A stretch of 64,000 nt of DNA, from positions 527,637 through 591,636 of the forward strand of contig NZ_VTEV01000005.1 of assembly GCF_008180725.1 (NCBI RefSeq). Reading direction: 5' to 3'. Origin of the DNA: Sutcliffiella horikoshii (GTDB lineage Bacteria > Bacillota > Bacilli > Bacillales > Bacillaceae_I). Shown here piece by piece: positions 46,992 through 58,340 of the stretch; position 1 is the first letter of the stretch, and every line of letters begins with the position of its first letter. The notes under the pieces are model-generated. The model was not told where the DNA came from. It searched no databases and worked only from the letters and a program-made list of their open reading frames with translations. Position numbers and translations under genes: made by a program.

Positions 46992-48028
46992 CGGATTTCT
47001 CCTCCGCCAAACGTGATACCCTCGCCTTCTTTTACACGGCCGATCAAGTAAGCTTTCTCCCCGTTAGCTTCCAGGATCTGCACCACTTCTGGTAAAATCT
47101 CTTCGTTAATGGCAAGCACCATGCCAATTCCCATGTTGAAGATATTGAACATTTCTTTGCGATCTAGCTCACCAACTTCCTGTAAAAGGTCAAAAATCGG
47201 TGGGATCGGCCAAGTGCCATAATCCACCTCAGCTTGCATGCCTTCCGGAAGCATCCGCGGGATATTTTCAATAAATCCGCCACCGGTAATATGGGCCATT
47301 CCGTTGATGTCGTATTTTTTCAGCACTTCTAGAATTGGTTTTACATAGATTTTTGTAGGCGTGAGCAGCTCTTCGCCAAGTGTCCTGTCAAAGCCATCGT
47401 ACTTTTTATCAAGGTCCAGCTTGCCTTTTTCAAACACAATTTTACGTACTAAGGAGTAGCCGTTGCTGTGAATGCCGCTTGAACTCAAACCGATCAATAC
47501 GTTGCCCGGTTCTATTTTGGAGCCATTAATTAATCGCTCCTTTTCTACCACACCAACTGTGAATCCTGCCAAATCATACTCGGTGTCATCATACATACCA
47601 GGCATTTCCGCCGTTTCCCCGCCTACTAATGCGCATCCTGCCTGCTCGCAGCCGTCCGCGATTCCTTTTACGATACTTTCGATACGCTCCGGCACCGCTT
47701 TACCACATGCAATATAATCTAGAAAATAAAGCGGCTCTGCTCCTTGCACGACAACATCGTTTACACACATCGCAACTGCATCCACCCCAATGGTGTCATG
47801 TTTGTCGAGCTGGAAAGCAAGCATCAGTTTTGTCCCGACTCCATCTGTTCCGGAAACGAGCACCGGATTTTTCACATTTACTGCCGATAAGTCAAACAGG
47901 CCGCCAAATCCGCCCAGGCCTCCCATCACCTCTGGCCTCATCGTTCTAGCGACATGCTTTTTCATACGCGTCACCGCTTCATAGCCCGCTTCTATATCTA
48001 CACCTGCTTGCTTGTATGCATTTGCCAT
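46988..48028 (-). CDS. purM: Phosphoribosylformylglycinamidine cyclo-ligase
   Basis: 346 residues. It closes the imidazole ring to AIR (step 5). [71 protein letters not shown] and [17 protein letters not shown] are typical. The ATG at 48028 is used, with AAGGGAG 11 bp upstream; the longer frame to 48172 runs into the repeat region. Upstream lies array 12, one of only a few long gaps inside the pur operon. Confidence 0.96.
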   Translation of the reverse strand: MANAYKQAGVDIEAGYEAVTRMKKHVARTMRPEVMGGLGGFGGLFDLSAVNVKNPVLVSGTDGVGTKLMLAFQLDKHDTIGVDAVAMCVNDVVVQGAEPLYFLDYIACGKAVPERIESIVKGIADGCEQAGCALVGGETAEMPGMYDDTEYDLAGFTVGVVEKERLINGSKIEPGNVLIGLSSSGIHSNGYSLVRKIVFEKGKLDLDKKYDGFDRTLGEELLTPTKIYVKPILEVLKKYDINGMAHITGGGFIENIPRMLPEGMQAEVDYGTWPIPPIFDLLQEVGELDRKEMFNIFNMGIGMVLAINEEILPEVVQILEANGEKAYLIGRVKEGEGITFGGGEIR

Positions 48029-48173
48029 ATGTGTTGTATCTCCCTTCCAATGGAAAAGCGACGAATCTTTAAAATCCCGCCGCTTTTTTGTAAGCTTTTT
48101 TTTAAAAAGGTAATTATGTTTGTTTTTTCTATGGTTTAAGGGTGACTGCACCCTGCTTCCCACGGTTTTCATA

Positions 48174-48287
48174 GTGGATTGTAACTATTTTTGGTGTTAT
48201 TGTAACTTTTTCAGCGGTGAGTGTGACTTTTTCCATGCTGATTGTAACTTTTTCAACAGTTATTGTAACTTTTCCAAAAATCAGCGC
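48174..48287. repeat. Array 12: five 21-bp repeats inside the purF-purM gap
   Basis: ATTGTAACTTTTTC-like cores have their T at 48179, 48200, 48221, 48242 and 48263, exactly 21 bp apart. This is the complement of the array 10 family. The array occupies most of the 277-bp gap between two co-transcribed purine genes. Confidence 0.94.
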
Positions 48288-48305
48288 CCCACCGAGCCTT
48301 CCACC

Positions 48306-49721
48306 CTAGCACTTCTCATGCGGCAGCACCGTGTCCGGAAAAATCTCCGTCGGATACTTGCCGGTAAAGCATGCCATACACTGTCCGCGAGTTTCTCCGT
48401 CAAACGGGCGATCGATCGCTTCGACCATACCACCAGGACTCAAAAACGCCAGTGAATCCGCGCCTATGATCTCACGCATTTCCTCTACAGAATGAGAAGA
48501 GGCAATCAATTCTTCATGTGTCGAAGTATCAATTCCGTAAAAACAAGGATTCTTGATCGGTGGTGAACTGATGCGCACATGCACCTCAGTCGCACCTGCC
48601 TCGCGAAGCATCCTTACAATCCTTCTGCTCGTCGTTCCGCGGACGATTGAATCATCGACCATCACGACACGCTTGCCTTCCACGACCCCGCGCACAGGAG
48701 AAAGCTTCATCTTCACACCCTGCTCCCGCAATGATTGGGAAGGCTGGATGAACGTACGTCCTACATATCTATTTTTAATCAAGCCTAGTTCATATGGAAT
48801 GCCTGAAAGTTCTGCATAACCGATTGCTGCTGAAATACTGGAATCCGGTACACCAGTTACCACATCGGCCTCTACACCTGACTCCATCGCCAGTTGCTTG
48901 CCAAGACTTTTCCTTGCTGTATGCACATTAATGCCATCAATATTGCTGTCTGGTCTGGAAAAATAAATGTACTCCATGCTGCACATCGCACGTTGGGTAT
49001 GCAAGGTGAACCGCTCAGAATGCAAGCCGCCATTGTCGATAATCAGCAGCTCCCCTGGCTCGATATCGCGGATAAATTCCGCTCCGACTACATCGAACGC
49101 ACAGGTTTCAGACGCTACAACATAAGCATCATTCAAACGGCCAAGTGACAGTGGACGCAAACCGTTCGGGTCAAGCGCAACCATCATTTCCGTCTCTGTC
49201 ATGATTAAAAAGGCATACGCACCCTTTAACATTGACAACGCATTTTTCACACGATCCTTCAACAACGTGTAGCCACTTCTTTTAATCAAATGAGCTAGAA
49301 CCTCCGTATCAGAGGTTGTTTGTAAAATACTCCCCATCGTCTCAAGCTGATGCTTAAGCGCATTTGCGTTTACGAGATTTCCATTGTGCGCTAGTGCAAG
49401 ACTGCCAGATTGAGAGTGGAACAATAAAGGTTGCACATTCTCATAGCCGCCGCCCCCTGCCGTTGCATAACGGACATGGCCAATGGCAGCTTTTCCAGCG
49501 CCAAGTTCTTGCAATCTACCATTACCGAACACTTCGTTCACAAGGCCTTCCCCTTTTACCGCTACAAGCTTCTCTCCATCTGTTGAAACAATCCCTGCAC
49601 CTTCTTGGCCACGGTGTTGCAAGCTATGCAAACCGTAATAGGTAATCTGGGATGCCTCGGGATGTCCCCAAATCCCGAACACCCCACATTCCTCATTCAA
49701 GCCCTTTAGTTCAGCAAGCAT
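48306..49721 (-). CDS. purF: Amidophosphoribosyltransferase
   Basis: 471 residues. It makes phosphoribosylamine from PRPP and glutamine, the committed step. The B. subtilis-type propeptide [11 protein letters not shown] is present before the catalytic C12 (CGVFGIWG). The PRPP-binding motif is [18 protein letters not shown]. Cysteines in [15 protein letters not shown] and CMACF match the [4Fe-4S] ligands of the oxygen-labile subtype. The ATG at 49721 has AAAGGAGC upstream and overlaps purL by 16 bp. Confidence 0.97.
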   Translation of the reverse strand: MLAELKGLNEECGVFGIWGHPEASQITYYGLHSLQHRGQEGAGIVSTDGEKLVAVKGEGLVNEVFGNGRLQELGAGKAAIGHVRYATAGGGGYENVQPLLFHSQSGSLALAHNGNLVNANALKHQLETMGSILQTTSDTEVLAHLIKRSGYTLLKDRVKNALSMLKGAYAFLIMTETEMMVALDPNGLRPLSLGRLNDAYVVASETCAFDVVGAEFIRDIEPGELLIIDNGGLHSERFTLHTQRAMCSMEYIYFSRPDSNIDGINVHTARKSLGKQLAMESGVEADVVTGVPDSSISAAIGYAELSGIPYELGLIKNRYVGRTFIQPSQSLREQGVKMKLSPVRGVVEGKRVVMVDDSIVRGTTSRRIVRMLREAGATEVHVRISSPPIKNPCFYGIDTSTHEELIASSHSVEEMREIIGADSLAFLSPGGMVEAIDRPFDGETRGQCMACFTGKYPTEIFPDTVLPHEKC

Positions 49722-51928
49722 GGAATAGCTCCTTTCCAAGCATCGCGAAGGTCGTCCACAGACATATGGATTGCAACTTCACGGGATGCCGATTCAATAT
49801 GAAGATTACCGGTTGCAGTAACAGTTCCTACAAAACTAGCATCCGCCACTGCTGCTTCAAACGCCTCTTGATTTTCCGGACGAACCGTTACCACAAAACG
49901 TGATTGTGTTTCACTGAACAGTGCAGAAGTCATGTCACCCGTAAGCGTTACGGAAGCACCCAGTCCACTAGCACCCATTGCACTCTCAGCCAAAGCCACA
50001 CTTACTCCACCTTCAGACACATCATGAGCAGAAGCAACTAACCCCGAGCGAATTGCCGCCAATAGCTCATCCTGACGTCTAGCTTCCACATCTAAGTCAA
50101 TTGCAGGTGCCTTCCCAAAAATCTTGCCATACGTAAGCTTTTGCAACTCACTTCCACCAAACTCAGAAGCCGTTTCCCCAATTACATAAATCAGGTCGCC
50201 TTCGTTCTTGAATTCCTGAGTCGTCACATGCTTCAAATCATCAATCAACCCAACCATACCAACAACTGGCGTTGGGTAAACAGCCACACCGTTTGTTTCG
50301 TTATATAAGGATACATTTCCACCGATTACTGGCGACTCTAACTTGCGGCACGCTTCACTCATGCCATCTGTCGCTTTTTCGATCTGCCAGAAGATCTCCG
50401 GCTTTTCAGGATTACCAAAATTCAAGCAGTCTGTGATTGCCAATGGCTTCGCACCAGAACACACAATATTACGTGCCGCTTCAGCAACCGCGATCATTCC
50501 GCCGACTTCTGGATCTAGATATAGATAACGGGAATTACAATCCGTTGTCATCGCCAATGCTTTTTCCGTTCCACGGATACGAACAACTGCCGCATCAGAG
50601 CCAGGCACCACCACTGTATTAGTACGTACTTGGTAGTCATACTGATCATAAACCCACTCTTTGCTTGCAATGGTCGGTTGTTTTAATAGAGCCACCAAAG
50701 TCTCTTCGTAGTCAGCTACTTCAGGTACCGCAACCTCCATCTCCTGGAACTCGCGATAATACGCAGGTTCGCTAGATGGCTTATGGTATACAGGAGCTTC
50801 TTCAGCAAGCGCATCGACCGGTACATCTGCAATCACTTCACCTTTATGAACAAGGCGCAGTTTTTTGTCATCCGTCACTTTTCCAATAGATACAGCTTCT
50901 AAGCCATATTTAGAAACGATTTCGTGCGCTTCATGCTCACGTCCAGCTTCCACTACAATCAGCATGCGCTCTTGGGATTCAGAAAGCATCATTTCATAAC
51001 CAGTCATGCCTGTTTCACGCTGAGGCACAAGATCAAGGTTCATCTCAATTCCGGAACCTGCCTTTGACGCCATTTCTGCAGAAGAACTAGTTAAACCAGC
51101 CGCTCCCATGTCTTGGATTCCAACAAGGCCATCCCATTTCACAATCTCCAAGCAAGCTTCCAATAATAATTTTTCCATAAAAGGATCGCCAACTTGAACC
51201 GCTGGACGTTTCTCTTCCGATGCTTCAGAAAGCTCTTCCGATGCAAAAGTTGCCCCGTGAATCCCGTCGCGTCCCGTTTTTGCCCCAACGTACATGACCG
51301 TATTACCGACACCTTTTGCCTGCCCTTTTTTAATATCTTCATGATTGATCAGACCCACACACATTGCATTCACAAGTGGATTGCCATCATAAGCCGGGTC
51401 GAACTGGATCTCGCCGCCAACTGTCGGGATGCCCACACAGTTTCCGTAGCCGGCGATTCCTGCCACCACTTCTTCAAACAAATATTTCACACGCGGAGAT
51501 GTTAGTTCCCCAAAGCGCAAAGAATTCAATAACGCTATCGGACGTGCACCCATCGAAAAGACATCACGGATGATTCCGCCGACACCTGTTGCTGCACCCT
51601 GATAAGGCTCGATGGCAGACGGGTGATTGTGACTCTCAATTTTAAACACCACTGCCTGATTGTCACCGATGTCCACGATTCCGGCACCTTCCCCTGGACC
51701 TTGCAATACTTTCGGTCCATCAATTGGGAACTTGCGCAATACCGGCTTGGAATTCTTGTAACTGCAATGCTCCGACCACATTACCGAAAATAACCCGGTT
51801 TCTGTGTAGTTTGGCAAACGCCCAAGAATTTTTTCTACCATTAGGAACTCTTCATCGCTTAGTCCCATTTCACGGTAAATGCCTTCCGCTTTGATCATCT
51901 CTGGATTTGGCTCAAGAAGTAACGACAT
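49706..51928 (-). CDS. purL: FGAM synthase subunit II (PurL, small type)
   Basis: 740 residues, the length of the small PurL that works with separate PurQ and PurS. It converts FGAR to FGAM (step 4). Signatures are [94 protein letters not shown] and [18 protein letters not shown]. The ATG at 51928 has GGAGGG 6 bp upstream and lies 17 bp inside the purQ end. Confidence 0.97.
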   Translation of the reverse strand: MSLLLEPNPEMIKAEGIYREMGLSDEEFLMVEKILGRLPNYTETGLFSVMWSEHCSYKNSKPVLRKFPIDGPKVLQGPGEGAGIVDIGDNQAVVFKIESHNHPSAIEPYQGAATGVGGIIRDVFSMGARPIALLNSLRFGELTSPRVKYLFEEVVAGIAGYGNCVGIPTVGGEIQFDPAYDGNPLVNAMCVGLINHEDIKKGQAKGVGNTVMYVGAKTGRDGIHGATFASEELSEASEEKRPAVQVGDPFMEKLLLEACLEIVKWDGLVGIQDMGAAGLTSSSAEMASKAGSGIEMNLDLVPQRETGMTGYEMMLSESQERMLIVVEAGREHEAHEIVSKYGLEAVSIGKVTDDKKLRLVHKGEVIADVPVDALAEEAPVYHKPSSEPAYYREFQEMEVAVPEVADYEETLVALLKQPTIASKEWVYDQYDYQVRTNTVVVPGSDAAVVRIRGTEKALAMTTDCNSRYLYLDPEVGGMIAVAEAARNIVCSGAKPLAITDCLNFGNPEKPEIFWQIEKATDGMSEACRKLESPVIGGNVSLYNETNGVAVYPTPVVGMVGLIDDLKHVTTQEFKNEGDLIYVIGETASEFGGSELQKLTYGKIFGKAPAIDLDVEARRQDELLAAIRSGLVASAHDVSEGGVSVALAESAMGASGLGASVTLTGDMTSALFSETQSRFVVTVRPENQEAFEAAVADASFVGTVTATGNLHIESASREVAIHMSVDDLRDAWKGAIPCLLN

Positions 51929-52598
51929 GTGATTCCCTCCAATTACGAACGATAGATTGAAAGAGTTTAACGCCATCTGCACTGCCTAACAGCTCAGAAA
52001 CCGCTCTTTCCGGGTGTGGCATCATACCAAGTACATTTCCTTTTTCATTTACAATCCCTGCAATATCATGTAGACTACCATTTGGATTGTCACCATTATA
52101 GGAAAAAGCAATTTGCCCATTGCTTACTAATTCCCCTAAAGTTTTCTCATCACAATAGTAATTTCCTTCCCCATGCGCAATGGGAATGGTGATAATCTCA
52201 TCTTTTTCATACCCCGATGTGAACATCGTCTCATTGTTCACCACTTTCAACTCCACCGGACGGCACATGAACTTTAAGTTCTTGTTTCTTCTCATTGCCC
52301 CTGGAAGAAGACCTGACTCCAGTAAAATTTGAAACCCGTTGCATACGCCCAAAATTGGCTTACCAGCTTCTGCTGCTTTTTGTACTTCAAGCATGACATT
52401 GGAAAAGCGTGCAATTGCGCCAGATCTTAGGTAATCCCCATAAGAAAATCCACCTGGAAGTAAAATTCCGTCATACTCCTCTAAATTCGTTGCATCATGC
52501 CACACATACTCGACTTCTTCCCCAAGCTCGTCTTTAATTGCGTGGTACATGTCTACATCACAGTTGGAGCCCGGAAACACGATGACTGCAAATTTCAC
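51912..52598 (-). CDS. purQ: FGAM synthase subunit I (PurQ, glutaminase)
   Basis: 228 residues. It is a class I glutamine amidotransferase supplying ammonia to PurL. The nucleophile is C86 in GVCNGFQ; the histidine/glutamate pair is in [28 protein letters not shown] is typical. It overlaps purS by 4 bp and purL by 17 bp. Confidence 0.97.
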   Translation of the reverse strand: MKFAVIVFPGSNCDVDMYHAIKDELGEEVEYVWHDATNLEEYDGILLPGGFSYGDYLRSGAIARFSNVMLEVQKAAEAGKPILGVCNGFQILLESGLLPGAMRRNKNLKFMCRPVELKVVNNETMFTSGYEKDEIITIPIAHGEGNYYCDEKTLGELVSNGQIAFSYNGDNPNGSLHDIAGIVNEKGNVLGMMPHPERAVSELLGSADGVKLFQSIVRNWRESHVVTS

Positions 52599-52849
52599 GA
52601 TCCAACTACCTCCTCCACCTCATAACGGAAGTCTTCAATCACTGTATTTGCTAATAGACGTTCGCACATTTCTTTTACTAACACATCTAAGTCACGGTCA
52701 GATTTTGCAATCGTCAACTCTAAAAATTTTCCGATACGAACTTCCTCGACCTCTTTATAAGAAAGACTGTGAAGCGAACTTTTCACTGCTGTTCCTTGTG
52801 GATCTAAAACGCTCTCTCTTAACGTTACAAATACCTTCACTTTATACAT
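52595..52849 (-). CDS. purS: FGAM synthase subunit PurS
   Basis: 84 residues, standard length. It is the small structural subunit that brings PurQ and PurL together. [20 protein letters not shown] and [14 protein letters not shown] are conserved. It overlaps purC by 8 bp and purQ by 4 bp. Confidence 0.96.
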   Translation of the reverse strand: MYKVKVFVTLRESVLDPQGTAVKSSLHSLSYKEVEEVRIGKFLELTIAKSDRDLDVLVKEMCERLLANTVIEDFRYEVEEVVGS

Positions 52850-53567
52850 GCTGCTCTCCTCCGATACGTGCTAGTATTTTTTCGTATGCATCTGTCAGGC
52901 TTCCAAGATTTCTGCGGAACACATCTTTATCAAGTTTCTCATTCGTTTCCTTATCCCACAGGCGGCAAGTGTCCGGTGACACTTCATCTGCCAAGATGAT
53001 TCGCCCGTCATTCGTTTTACCAAATTCCAGCTTGAAATCTACTAATCTCAAACCTTTATTTCCGAAAAATTCCGATAATACTGCGTTGACCTTACGCGCT
53101 ACATGCTTCAAAATGTCCACTTCTGCAGGTGTTGCAAGCTTTAAAAGCTGGATATGATCTTCAGTGATGAGCGGATCTCCCAGTGAGTCATCTTTATAAT
53201 AAAACTCAACGATTGGCTGCTCGAGTGTGATGCCTTCTTCGATTCCAAGTCGTTTTGCCATGCTGCCGGCAGTGATGTTACGGACCACGACTTCAAGTGG
53301 AATGATGTCGACTTTTTTCACGAGCTGTTCTGTTTCGGACTTGCGCTCGATGAAGTGGTTTTCGATTCCGGCTTCGGTGAGCATGGAAAATAGTAAGCTA
53401 GTAATCTCGTTATTCAAACGGCCTTTGCCTGTAATGTCGGCTTTTTTTTCGCCGTTGAAGGCGGTGGCTGAGTTTTTATATTGGATCCAAACGATGTTTT
53501 CGTCAGTTGTTGAGTAAACCAGTTTTGCTTTGCCTTCGTATAGTAGTTCCTGCTTTTGCAAGGTCAT
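52842..53567 (-). CDS. purC: SAICAR synthase
   Basis: 241 residues. It joins aspartate to CAIR with ATP (step 8). LLYEGKAKLVYSTTDE, the FNGEKKADITGKGRLNNEIT segment, VDIIPLEVVVRNITAGS, VDFKLEFGKTNDGRIILADE and ISPDTCRLW-like VSPDTCRLWD are family marks. AGGAGG lies 8 bp before the ATG. Upstream are two MITE-like elements that separate it from purB by 426 bp. Confidence 0.97.
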   Translation of the reverse strand: MTLQKQELLYEGKAKLVYSTTDENIVWIQYKNSATAFNGEKKADITGKGRLNNEITSLLFSMLTEAGIENHFIERKSETEQLVKKVDIIPLEVVVRNITAGSMAKRLGIEEGITLEQPIVEFYYKDDSLGDPLITEDHIQLLKLATPAEVDILKHVARKVNAVLSEFFGNKGLRLVDFKLEFGKTNDGRIILADEVSPDTCRLWDKETNEKLDKDVFRRNLGSLTDAYEKILARIGGEQHV

Positions 53568-53609
53568 GGGTTTGCCTCCTGTAAAAAAGAGATGGGTTTT
53601 CGTTAAACT

Positions 53610-53797
53610 CCCTGTTGATTTCCGTTCCAGTTGTTCGCTTTCCGCGGGCGGTCCGGGAGCCTCCTCGGCTTCGCCTGTGGGGTCTCCCCTGTCCCTTCCT
53701 CCCGCAGGACAAGGAATGCTTCGTCAGCGATTCATCGCACGAAGAAAATGCGCTAGCATTTTTGAGGAGTCTCACAACTTGCACTCCAATCACCAGG
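53610..53797. repeat. MITE-like intergenic element, copy 3 (long variant, purB-purC gap)
   Basis: About 188 bp from CCTGTTGATTTCCGTTCCAG to GCACTCCAATCACCAGGG. Relative to the other copies it has about 60 extra bases after CCTCCCGCAGGA (around 53707-53767). The core GGGAGCCTCCTCGGCTTCGC, then CTGTGGGGTCTCCCC, is strongly self-complementary. Confidence 0.85.
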
Positions 53798-53844
53798 GTG
53801 AATCACTTTGTATGAACGGTATTTCAAATATCACGAGACAACCT

Positions 53845-53974
53845 AGCTGTTGCTTGGAGCAAAGGGCGAAGACTCCTGAGGGAGATAGCGGTAGCTTGAG
53901 ACCCCTGAAGCGTTGTGAGGAGGCTCAAGCACCGCCCCTAGGAAAGCGAAGCCCAGTGCGGAAAGCAACAGCGG
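53845..53974. repeat. MITE-like intergenic element, copy 4 (inverted)
   Basis: About 130 bp from AGCTGTTGCTTGGAGC to GTGCGGAAAGCAACAGCGGT, reverse-complement orientation to copy 2, which it closely matches (GAAGACTCCTGAGGGAGATA; GTGAGGAGGCTCAAGC). With copy 3 it fills the 426-bp gap between purB and purC; no gene is seen there. Confidence 0.88.
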
Positions 53975-53993
53975 TGCTCCACCAATTTATCTT

Positions 53994-55286
53994 TTACAGC
54001 CCTAGTCGGTCGAAAATCGTATCAACATGCTGCAGGTGATAGTTGTAGTCGAAGCAGTCTTCAATCTGTGCCGGTGTCAGACGGGACGTGATTTTCTCTT
54101 CGCCTTCCACTAGCTCGCGGAAATGGACTTGCTTCTCCCATGCTTCCATCGCTTTTGGCTGAACTGTGTCATACGCTTCTTCACGGGACATACCAGTATC
54201 AATCAACGCAAGCAGTACGCGTTGAGAGTAGATAAGACCCAAAGTGCGGTCCATGTTGCGCTTCATGTTTTCCGGGAACACCGTCAAGTTTTTAATGATG
54301 TTGCCAAAACGATTCAGCATGTAGTTCAATGCAATCGTGCTGTCCGGTAAGATGATTCGCTCTGCTGAAGAATGCGAAATATCGCGCTCATGCCATAGTG
54401 GCACATTCTCGTAAGCCGTCATCATGTACCCGCGGATCACACGTGCAAGGCCTGTCATATTTTCCGAACCAATTGGGTTACGTTTGTGTGGCATTGCGGA
54501 AGATCCTTTTTGACCTTTTGCGAAGAATTCTTCCACTTCGCGTGTTTCACTCTTTTGTAGTCCGCGAACTTCGACTGCAAATTTTTCAATAGACGTTGCA
54601 ATCAATGCCAGTGTGCTTAAGTAGTGAGCGTGGCGGTCACGCTGCAAAGTTTGTGTAGAGATTGGTGCTCGTTTTAGGCCTAGCTTTTCACACACATACT
54701 CTTCTACAAACGGATTGATGTTGGCATATGTTCCAACTGCACCGGAGATTTTTCCAAACTCGATGCCTTCTGCGGCTTGTTTGAAACGATCTAAGTTACG
54801 TTTCATTTCTTCATACCATAGGGCAAGCTTTAAACCAAATGTTGTAGGCTCTGCGTGCACACCGTGTGTACGGCCCATCATGACCGTGTACTTATGCTCT
54901 TGCGCTTTTTCTTTTAAAATAGAAACAAAGCGTTCGATGTCAGCGAGTAAGATCTCATTAGCCTGCTTCAGCTGGTAAGAAAGTGCTGTGTCGACTACAT
55001 CTGTGGAAGTTAAACCGTAATGCACCCACTTTTTCTCGTCTCCAAGTGTTTCAGATACCGCTCTTGTAAAAGCAACCACGTCATGACGAGTTTCCGCTTC
55101 GATTTCTTTGATTCGCTCGATATCGAAGGATGCTTTTTCACGAAGTACCTTAACGTCTTCTTTTGGGATGTCCCCAAGCTCTGCCCATGCTTCACAAGCC
55201 AAGATTTCTACTTCAAGCCAAGCCTGAAATCGGTTTTCTTCTGTCCAAATCGCGCCCATCTCGGGTCTTGTATAACGTTCAATCAT
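53994..55286 (-). CDS. purB: Adenylosuccinate lyase
   Basis: 430 residues. It removes fumarate from SAICAR and adenylosuccinate. [20 protein letters not shown], the [17 protein letters not shown] histidine region, [16 protein letters not shown], and the flexible signature loop [18 protein letters not shown] with its catalytic serine are intact. It overlaps purK by 4 bp. The pur operon is interrupted after it by elements 3 and 4. Confidence 0.97.
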   Translation of the reverse strand: MIERYTRPEMGAIWTEENRFQAWLEVEILACEAWAELGDIPKEDVKVLREKASFDIERIKEIEAETRHDVVAFTRAVSETLGDEKKWVHYGLTSTDVVDTALSYQLKQANEILLADIERFVSILKEKAQEHKYTVMMGRTHGVHAEPTTFGLKLALWYEEMKRNLDRFKQAAEGIEFGKISGAVGTYANINPFVEEYVCEKLGLKRAPISTQTLQRDRHAHYLSTLALIATSIEKFAVEVRGLQKSETREVEEFFAKGQKGSSAMPHKRNPIGSENMTGLARVIRGYMMTAYENVPLWHERDISHSSAERIILPDSTIALNYMLNRFGNIIKNLTVFPENMKRNMDRTLGLIYSQRVLLALIDTGMSREEAYDTVQPKAMEAWEKQVHFRELVEGEEKITSRLTPAQIEDCFDYNYHLQHVDTIFDRLGL

Positions 55287-56437
55287 GTTAAAATCCTCCG
55301 TTCAACTGTGTTCCATATCTGCCAGGAAGCCTCTTGCTCCAAAGCCTGTTCTATTGTATCAGCTAAAATATTGATATGTCCCATTTTTCGTTTCTCTTTT
55401 TTCTCGTGTTTGCCATATAAATGAAGCTTGGCATTTTCATAATGTGGGATGTGCTCAATCGCCGCGTCCACATGCTCCCCTAATAGATTAACCATAACGC
55501 ATGGCTTCCATAAGGTTGTTTTTCCAAGTGGCATTCCAGTTACTGCTCTGATGTGCTGCTCGAATTGTGAAGTCTCGCATGCATCCATCGTATAGTGTCC
55601 AGAGTTGTGCGGTCTTGGTGCCAGTTCATTTATATAGAAGGTACCATCTTCTAAGACGAACATTTCCACTGCCAGTGTTCCGATAAGGTTGAAGTGCCTT
55701 GCTAATGTCATCGCACTTTGGATTGCGTTCATCTCTAGAATCTGGTCGACCCTTGCAGGTGCGATTGTTTTATATAAAATATTTTCTCTATGTTCGTTTT
55801 CACCGACAGGGAATGCTTTGATTTCACCTGTTGTGCTTCGTGCTACTACAACCGAGATTTCTTTTACAAAAGGAATCCATTTTTCTAGAACACACTCGCC
55901 ATGATCGAAAAGTTTTGCAGCCTGTTCGAGAGCTGATTCGTCCTTCAACACTACCTGCCCTTTGCCGTCATAACCGAATCGGCATGTTTTCAGGACACTT
56001 GGATAACCGATTTTCTGAATGGCTTCATGAAGCTCTGCTTTTGTCGTTACTTCCATAAAAGGTGCAACCTGAAGGCCGGCTGCTTCAATTGCTCTTTTTT
56101 CGGTCCCGCGATGCTGGGTGACTTTCAACACTTCGCTTCCCTGTGGTAAGTAAGCGTTCTCTTCTAGCCAAGTCAATGCTTCATAATCGATGTTTTCAAA
56201 TTCATATGTGACAACATCGGATAGCGATGCAAGTTTTTTAATCGCTTCCATATCAGTGAATGCCGCGGTGATTTCAATGTCTGCAACCTGACCGCACGGT
56301 GAATCTGGTGTTGGGTCAAGAACGGCGATTTTAAAGCCCATTGCTTTTGCTGATAGGGCCATCATCCGACCTAATTGCCCGCCGCCGATGATTCCGATGG
56401 TTGCTGGTGGTACGATATGTTTAAACAAGCTGATCAC
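55283..56437 (-). CDS. purK: N5-carboxyaminoimidazole ribonucleotide synthase
   Basis: 384 residues. It is an ATP-grasp enzyme carboxylating AIR to N5-CAIR with bicarbonate. [55 protein letters not shown] and [18 protein letters not shown] are family marks. The start is a GTG at 56437, 17 bp inside purE, with a weak ribosome site; a TTG at 56428 is possible. Confidence 0.96.
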   Translation of the reverse strand: MISLFKHIVPPATIGIIGGGQLGRMMALSAKAMGFKIAVLDPTPDSPCGQVADIEITAAFTDMEAIKKLASLSDVVTYEFENIDYEALTWLEENAYLPQGSEVLKVTQHRGTEKRAIEAAGLQVAPFMEVTTKAELHEAIQKIGYPSVLKTCRFGYDGKGQVVLKDESALEQAAKLFDHGECVLEKWIPFVKEISVVVARSTTGEIKAFPVGENEHRENILYKTIAPARVDQILEMNAIQSAMTLARHFNLIGTLAVEMFVLEDGTFYINELAPRPHNSGHYTMDACETSQFEQHIRAVTGMPLGKTTLWKPCVMVNLLGEHVDAAIEHIPHYENAKLHLYGKHEKKEKRKMGHINILADTIEQALEQEASWQIWNTVERRILT

Positions 56438-56909
56438 TACTTTCTATCACTTGTTGTTCTGTTGCGTCTCTTCGTGCTTGAAGGCGTTCTGCCGTATTAC
56501 TGTCATAAGCGCCGATCATTTGTGCTGCAAGTAGGCCTGCATTGGTTGCGCCGGCTTTTCCGATGGCAACGGTTGCGACTGGAACTCCGCCAGGCATCTG
56601 GACGATGGAGAGCAGGGAGTCGAGGCCGTTTAGTGCTTTGGATTGAACCGGTACGCCGATTACTGGGAGCGTCGTTTTTGCTGCTACCATTCCAGGTAGG
56701 TGGGCTGCTCCTCCCGCTCCGGCGATGATGACTTTTAGGCCTCTTTCTCTTGCTTGTTCTGCGTAGGTGAACATGAGGTCTGGTGTGCGATGTGCGGATA
56801 CGACTTTCTTTTCGTATGGTATATGTAGTTCGTCAAGCATGTCACATGCGTGTTTCATTGTTTCCCAATCGGAAGTACTTCCCATGATCACTCCAACAAT
56901 AGCGTTCAT
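56421..56909 (-). CDS. purE: N5-CAIR mutase
   Basis: 162 residues. It moves the carboxylate of N5-CAIR to make [38 protein letters not shown] and [19 protein letters not shown] are diagnostic of the bacterial class I enzyme. GGGAGG lies 7 bp before the ATG. It is the first gene of the pur operon, downstream of the purine riboswitch and element copy 5. Confidence 0.97.
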   Translation of the reverse strand: MNAIVGVIMGSTSDWETMKHACDMLDELHIPYEKKVVSAHRTPDLMFTYAEQARERGLKVIIAGAGGAAHLPGMVAAKTTLPVIGVPVQSKALNGLDSLLSIVQMPGGVPVATVAIGKAGATNAGLLAAQMIGAYDSNTAERLQARRDATEQQVIESSDQLV

Positions 56910-56952
56910 TTTGTTGCCTCCCTTTTTGATTTGAATGGTTATTTGTTTGACT

Positions 56953-57074
56953 CCCTGTTTCCTTTCGTTCCAGGTGTTCGCTTTCCGCGGGACGGTGCTT
57001 GAGACCCCGCAGACTTGCCGAGGAGGCTCAAGGTCGCCCCGCGGAAAGCGAAGCCTTTTGCGGAAAGAAACAGC
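56953..57074. repeat. MITE-like intergenic element, copy 5 (palindromic, purE leader)
   Basis: About 122 bp that fold almost end to end: CCCTGTTTCCTTTCGTTCC with GCGGAAAGAAACAG outside, and TTCGCTTTCCGCGGG with CCCCGCGGAAAGCGAA inside. The GAGGAGGCTCAAG core is shared with the other copies. It lies in the transcribed leader between the riboswitch terminator and purE. Confidence 0.85.
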
Positions 57075-57102
57075 GGCGTTTAACAGAAACTTTTAGATAC
57101 AG

Positions 57103-57290
57103 AAAAGCCCAGATGGACTGTCCCTGTTTGAGGAGGGAAAGCAGTCCATCTGGGCTTTCATTAGCATAGGTAAACAAACTTAGTCGCCATGAAAAACATA
57201 GATGGTGTTAACTTCCCCTCATAGTCCGACCAATGTGGCGGTCGGGTAGAGACTTATGGGCCATATTCCCAAAATTATATGAGGTTTCAT
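57103..57290 (-). promoter_or_regulatory. Purine (guanine-type) riboswitch of the pur operon with terminator
   Basis: The minus strand contains the aptamer 57217-57285: P1 CCTCATA / TATGAGG, the loop segments ATATGGCCCATAAGTCTCTA and the loop-loop partners around CCGACCGCC / GGTCGGACTATG. The pyrimidine before TATG is C, which indicates guanine/hypoxanthine. A long stem (AAAGCCCAGATGGACTG with its complement, 57103-57160) ending in TTTTC is the expression-platform terminator. Confidence 0.95.
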
Positions 57291-57322
57291 TATTTGTTTT
57301 TAATTCGTTTTCATCTACGTTT

Positions 57323-57351
57323 ATCTTACCGTCAATTTTCGTTAATGTCAA
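57323..57351 (-). promoter_or_regulatory. Sigma-A promoter of the pur operon
   Basis: The minus strand reads TTGACA (57346-57351), a 17-bp spacer and TAAGAT (57323-57328), about 35 bp before the riboswitch. A PurR box was not identified with confidence. Confidence 0.8.
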
Positions 57352-57404
57352 TGGAAATCATGAACAATGTAGTTTGTTTGTCGATTAACGTTCGTATTTT
57401 GGTG

Positions 57405-57611
57405 TTATTTTTCAATTAATTTGCCTTCAAATACTATTTTTCTTCCAATTGGATGCACTTCTTTGTGTCCATTTTTTACGGTTTCTTGGAAAATGGGCTC
57501 TTCCATCCGGCGTGAGGGCATGTAGCCTTCCTTTGCCATTCGGTCGAGGCATTCACTGATCGTCTCATTTTCCATTACTTCGAACTTTCGTTTTCGCGGC
57601 GTCTTACCCAT
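57405..57611 (-). CDS. yebG: NETI-motif protein YebG
   Basis: 68 residues. It contains the name-giving [20 protein letters not shown], followed by [10 protein letters not shown]. It is small, soluble and basic, of unknown function, and conserved next to yebE and the pur operon in bacilli. It overlaps yebE by 37 bp, more than usual, but both frames are clearly family members. Confidence 0.9.
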   Translation of the reverse strand: MGKTPRKRKFEVMENETISECLDRMAKEGYMPSRRMEEPIFQETVKNGHKEVHPIGRKIVFEGKLIEK

Positions 57612-58150
57612 TCTTTAATTTTCCTTTCCTTTACAGCTTTTACCCAGAAACCACCGTGAATGGTTTTTGGTTCGTAGGCAATGATGAATGCCTTAGGGTC
57701 ATGCTCTTTGATGGCATGATACAAGCTCACTTCGTATTTTCGAGGCGTTAAAATTTGCATAGCCATTCGGTCGCCTTCAAGCCCATTTGCCTGCCAATTT
57801 GTCACCCCGTACCCTTTTTCACGCAAAAGCTTTGGCAGATCCTTGTCATACTCCTTCGTAATGACATTTACGGTGGTGTATCCAAGCGCCAGTTTTTCTT
57901 CAATTTTCATTCCGACAATAACACCAACACCATATCCCAGTGCGTAGGCAGCCAAGTTTTGAATTTCATTCAGATTGTCCAGTACCAGGCCTAGACCAAC
58001 CACATAAATGACAACCTCTACCATGCTGATTCCTGCAGCCAAGTAACGCTGCCCCTTTAAAGTCAAAATCATTCGAATCGTAAAAAATGATACGTAGACA
58101 ATATTGATAATGATGATGATTGCTACCATAACTAAACTATTTTCAAGCAA
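57575..58150 (-). CDS. yebE: DUF2179 membrane protein YebE
   Basis: 191 residues. Three membrane segments (about residues 6-28, 38-58, 63-84) are followed by a C-terminal DUF2179 domain with [20 protein letters not shown] and [20 protein letters not shown]. It is likely a small regulatory or ligand-sensing membrane protein; the function is unknown. The yebE-yebG-purE order is that of B. subtilis. Confidence 0.9.
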   Translation of the reverse strand: MLENSLVMVAIIIIINIVYVSFFTIRMILTLKGQRYLAAGISMVEVVIYVVGLGLVLDNLNEIQNLAAYALGYGVGVIVGMKIEEKLALGYTTVNVITKEYDKDLPKLLREKGYGVTNWQANGLEGDRMAMQILTPRKYEVSLYHAIKEHDPKAFIIAYEPKTIHGGFWVKAVKERKIKEWVRRRENESSK

Positions 58151-58340
58151 GATACCTGCCTCCTAGATGCCTAAATCTAGTAACTAATTCTAATGGAACC
58201 TGCTATAACCTGTAAACACTTAAGGTAAATTAATTGGACTAAAGTCCCATAAGTGTTAGGATGGTATAGCTGACGTTTTTGTAACAAATACTTAACCTAT
58301 GAAAGAAGTGATGAGAAATCATTAAAGGAGTGAAAACATT

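Noticed and set aside
53530-54039. 169-residue plus-strand frame over elements 3 and 4
   Set aside because: It follows the high-GC MITE-like repeats; no ribosome site and no recognisable domain.
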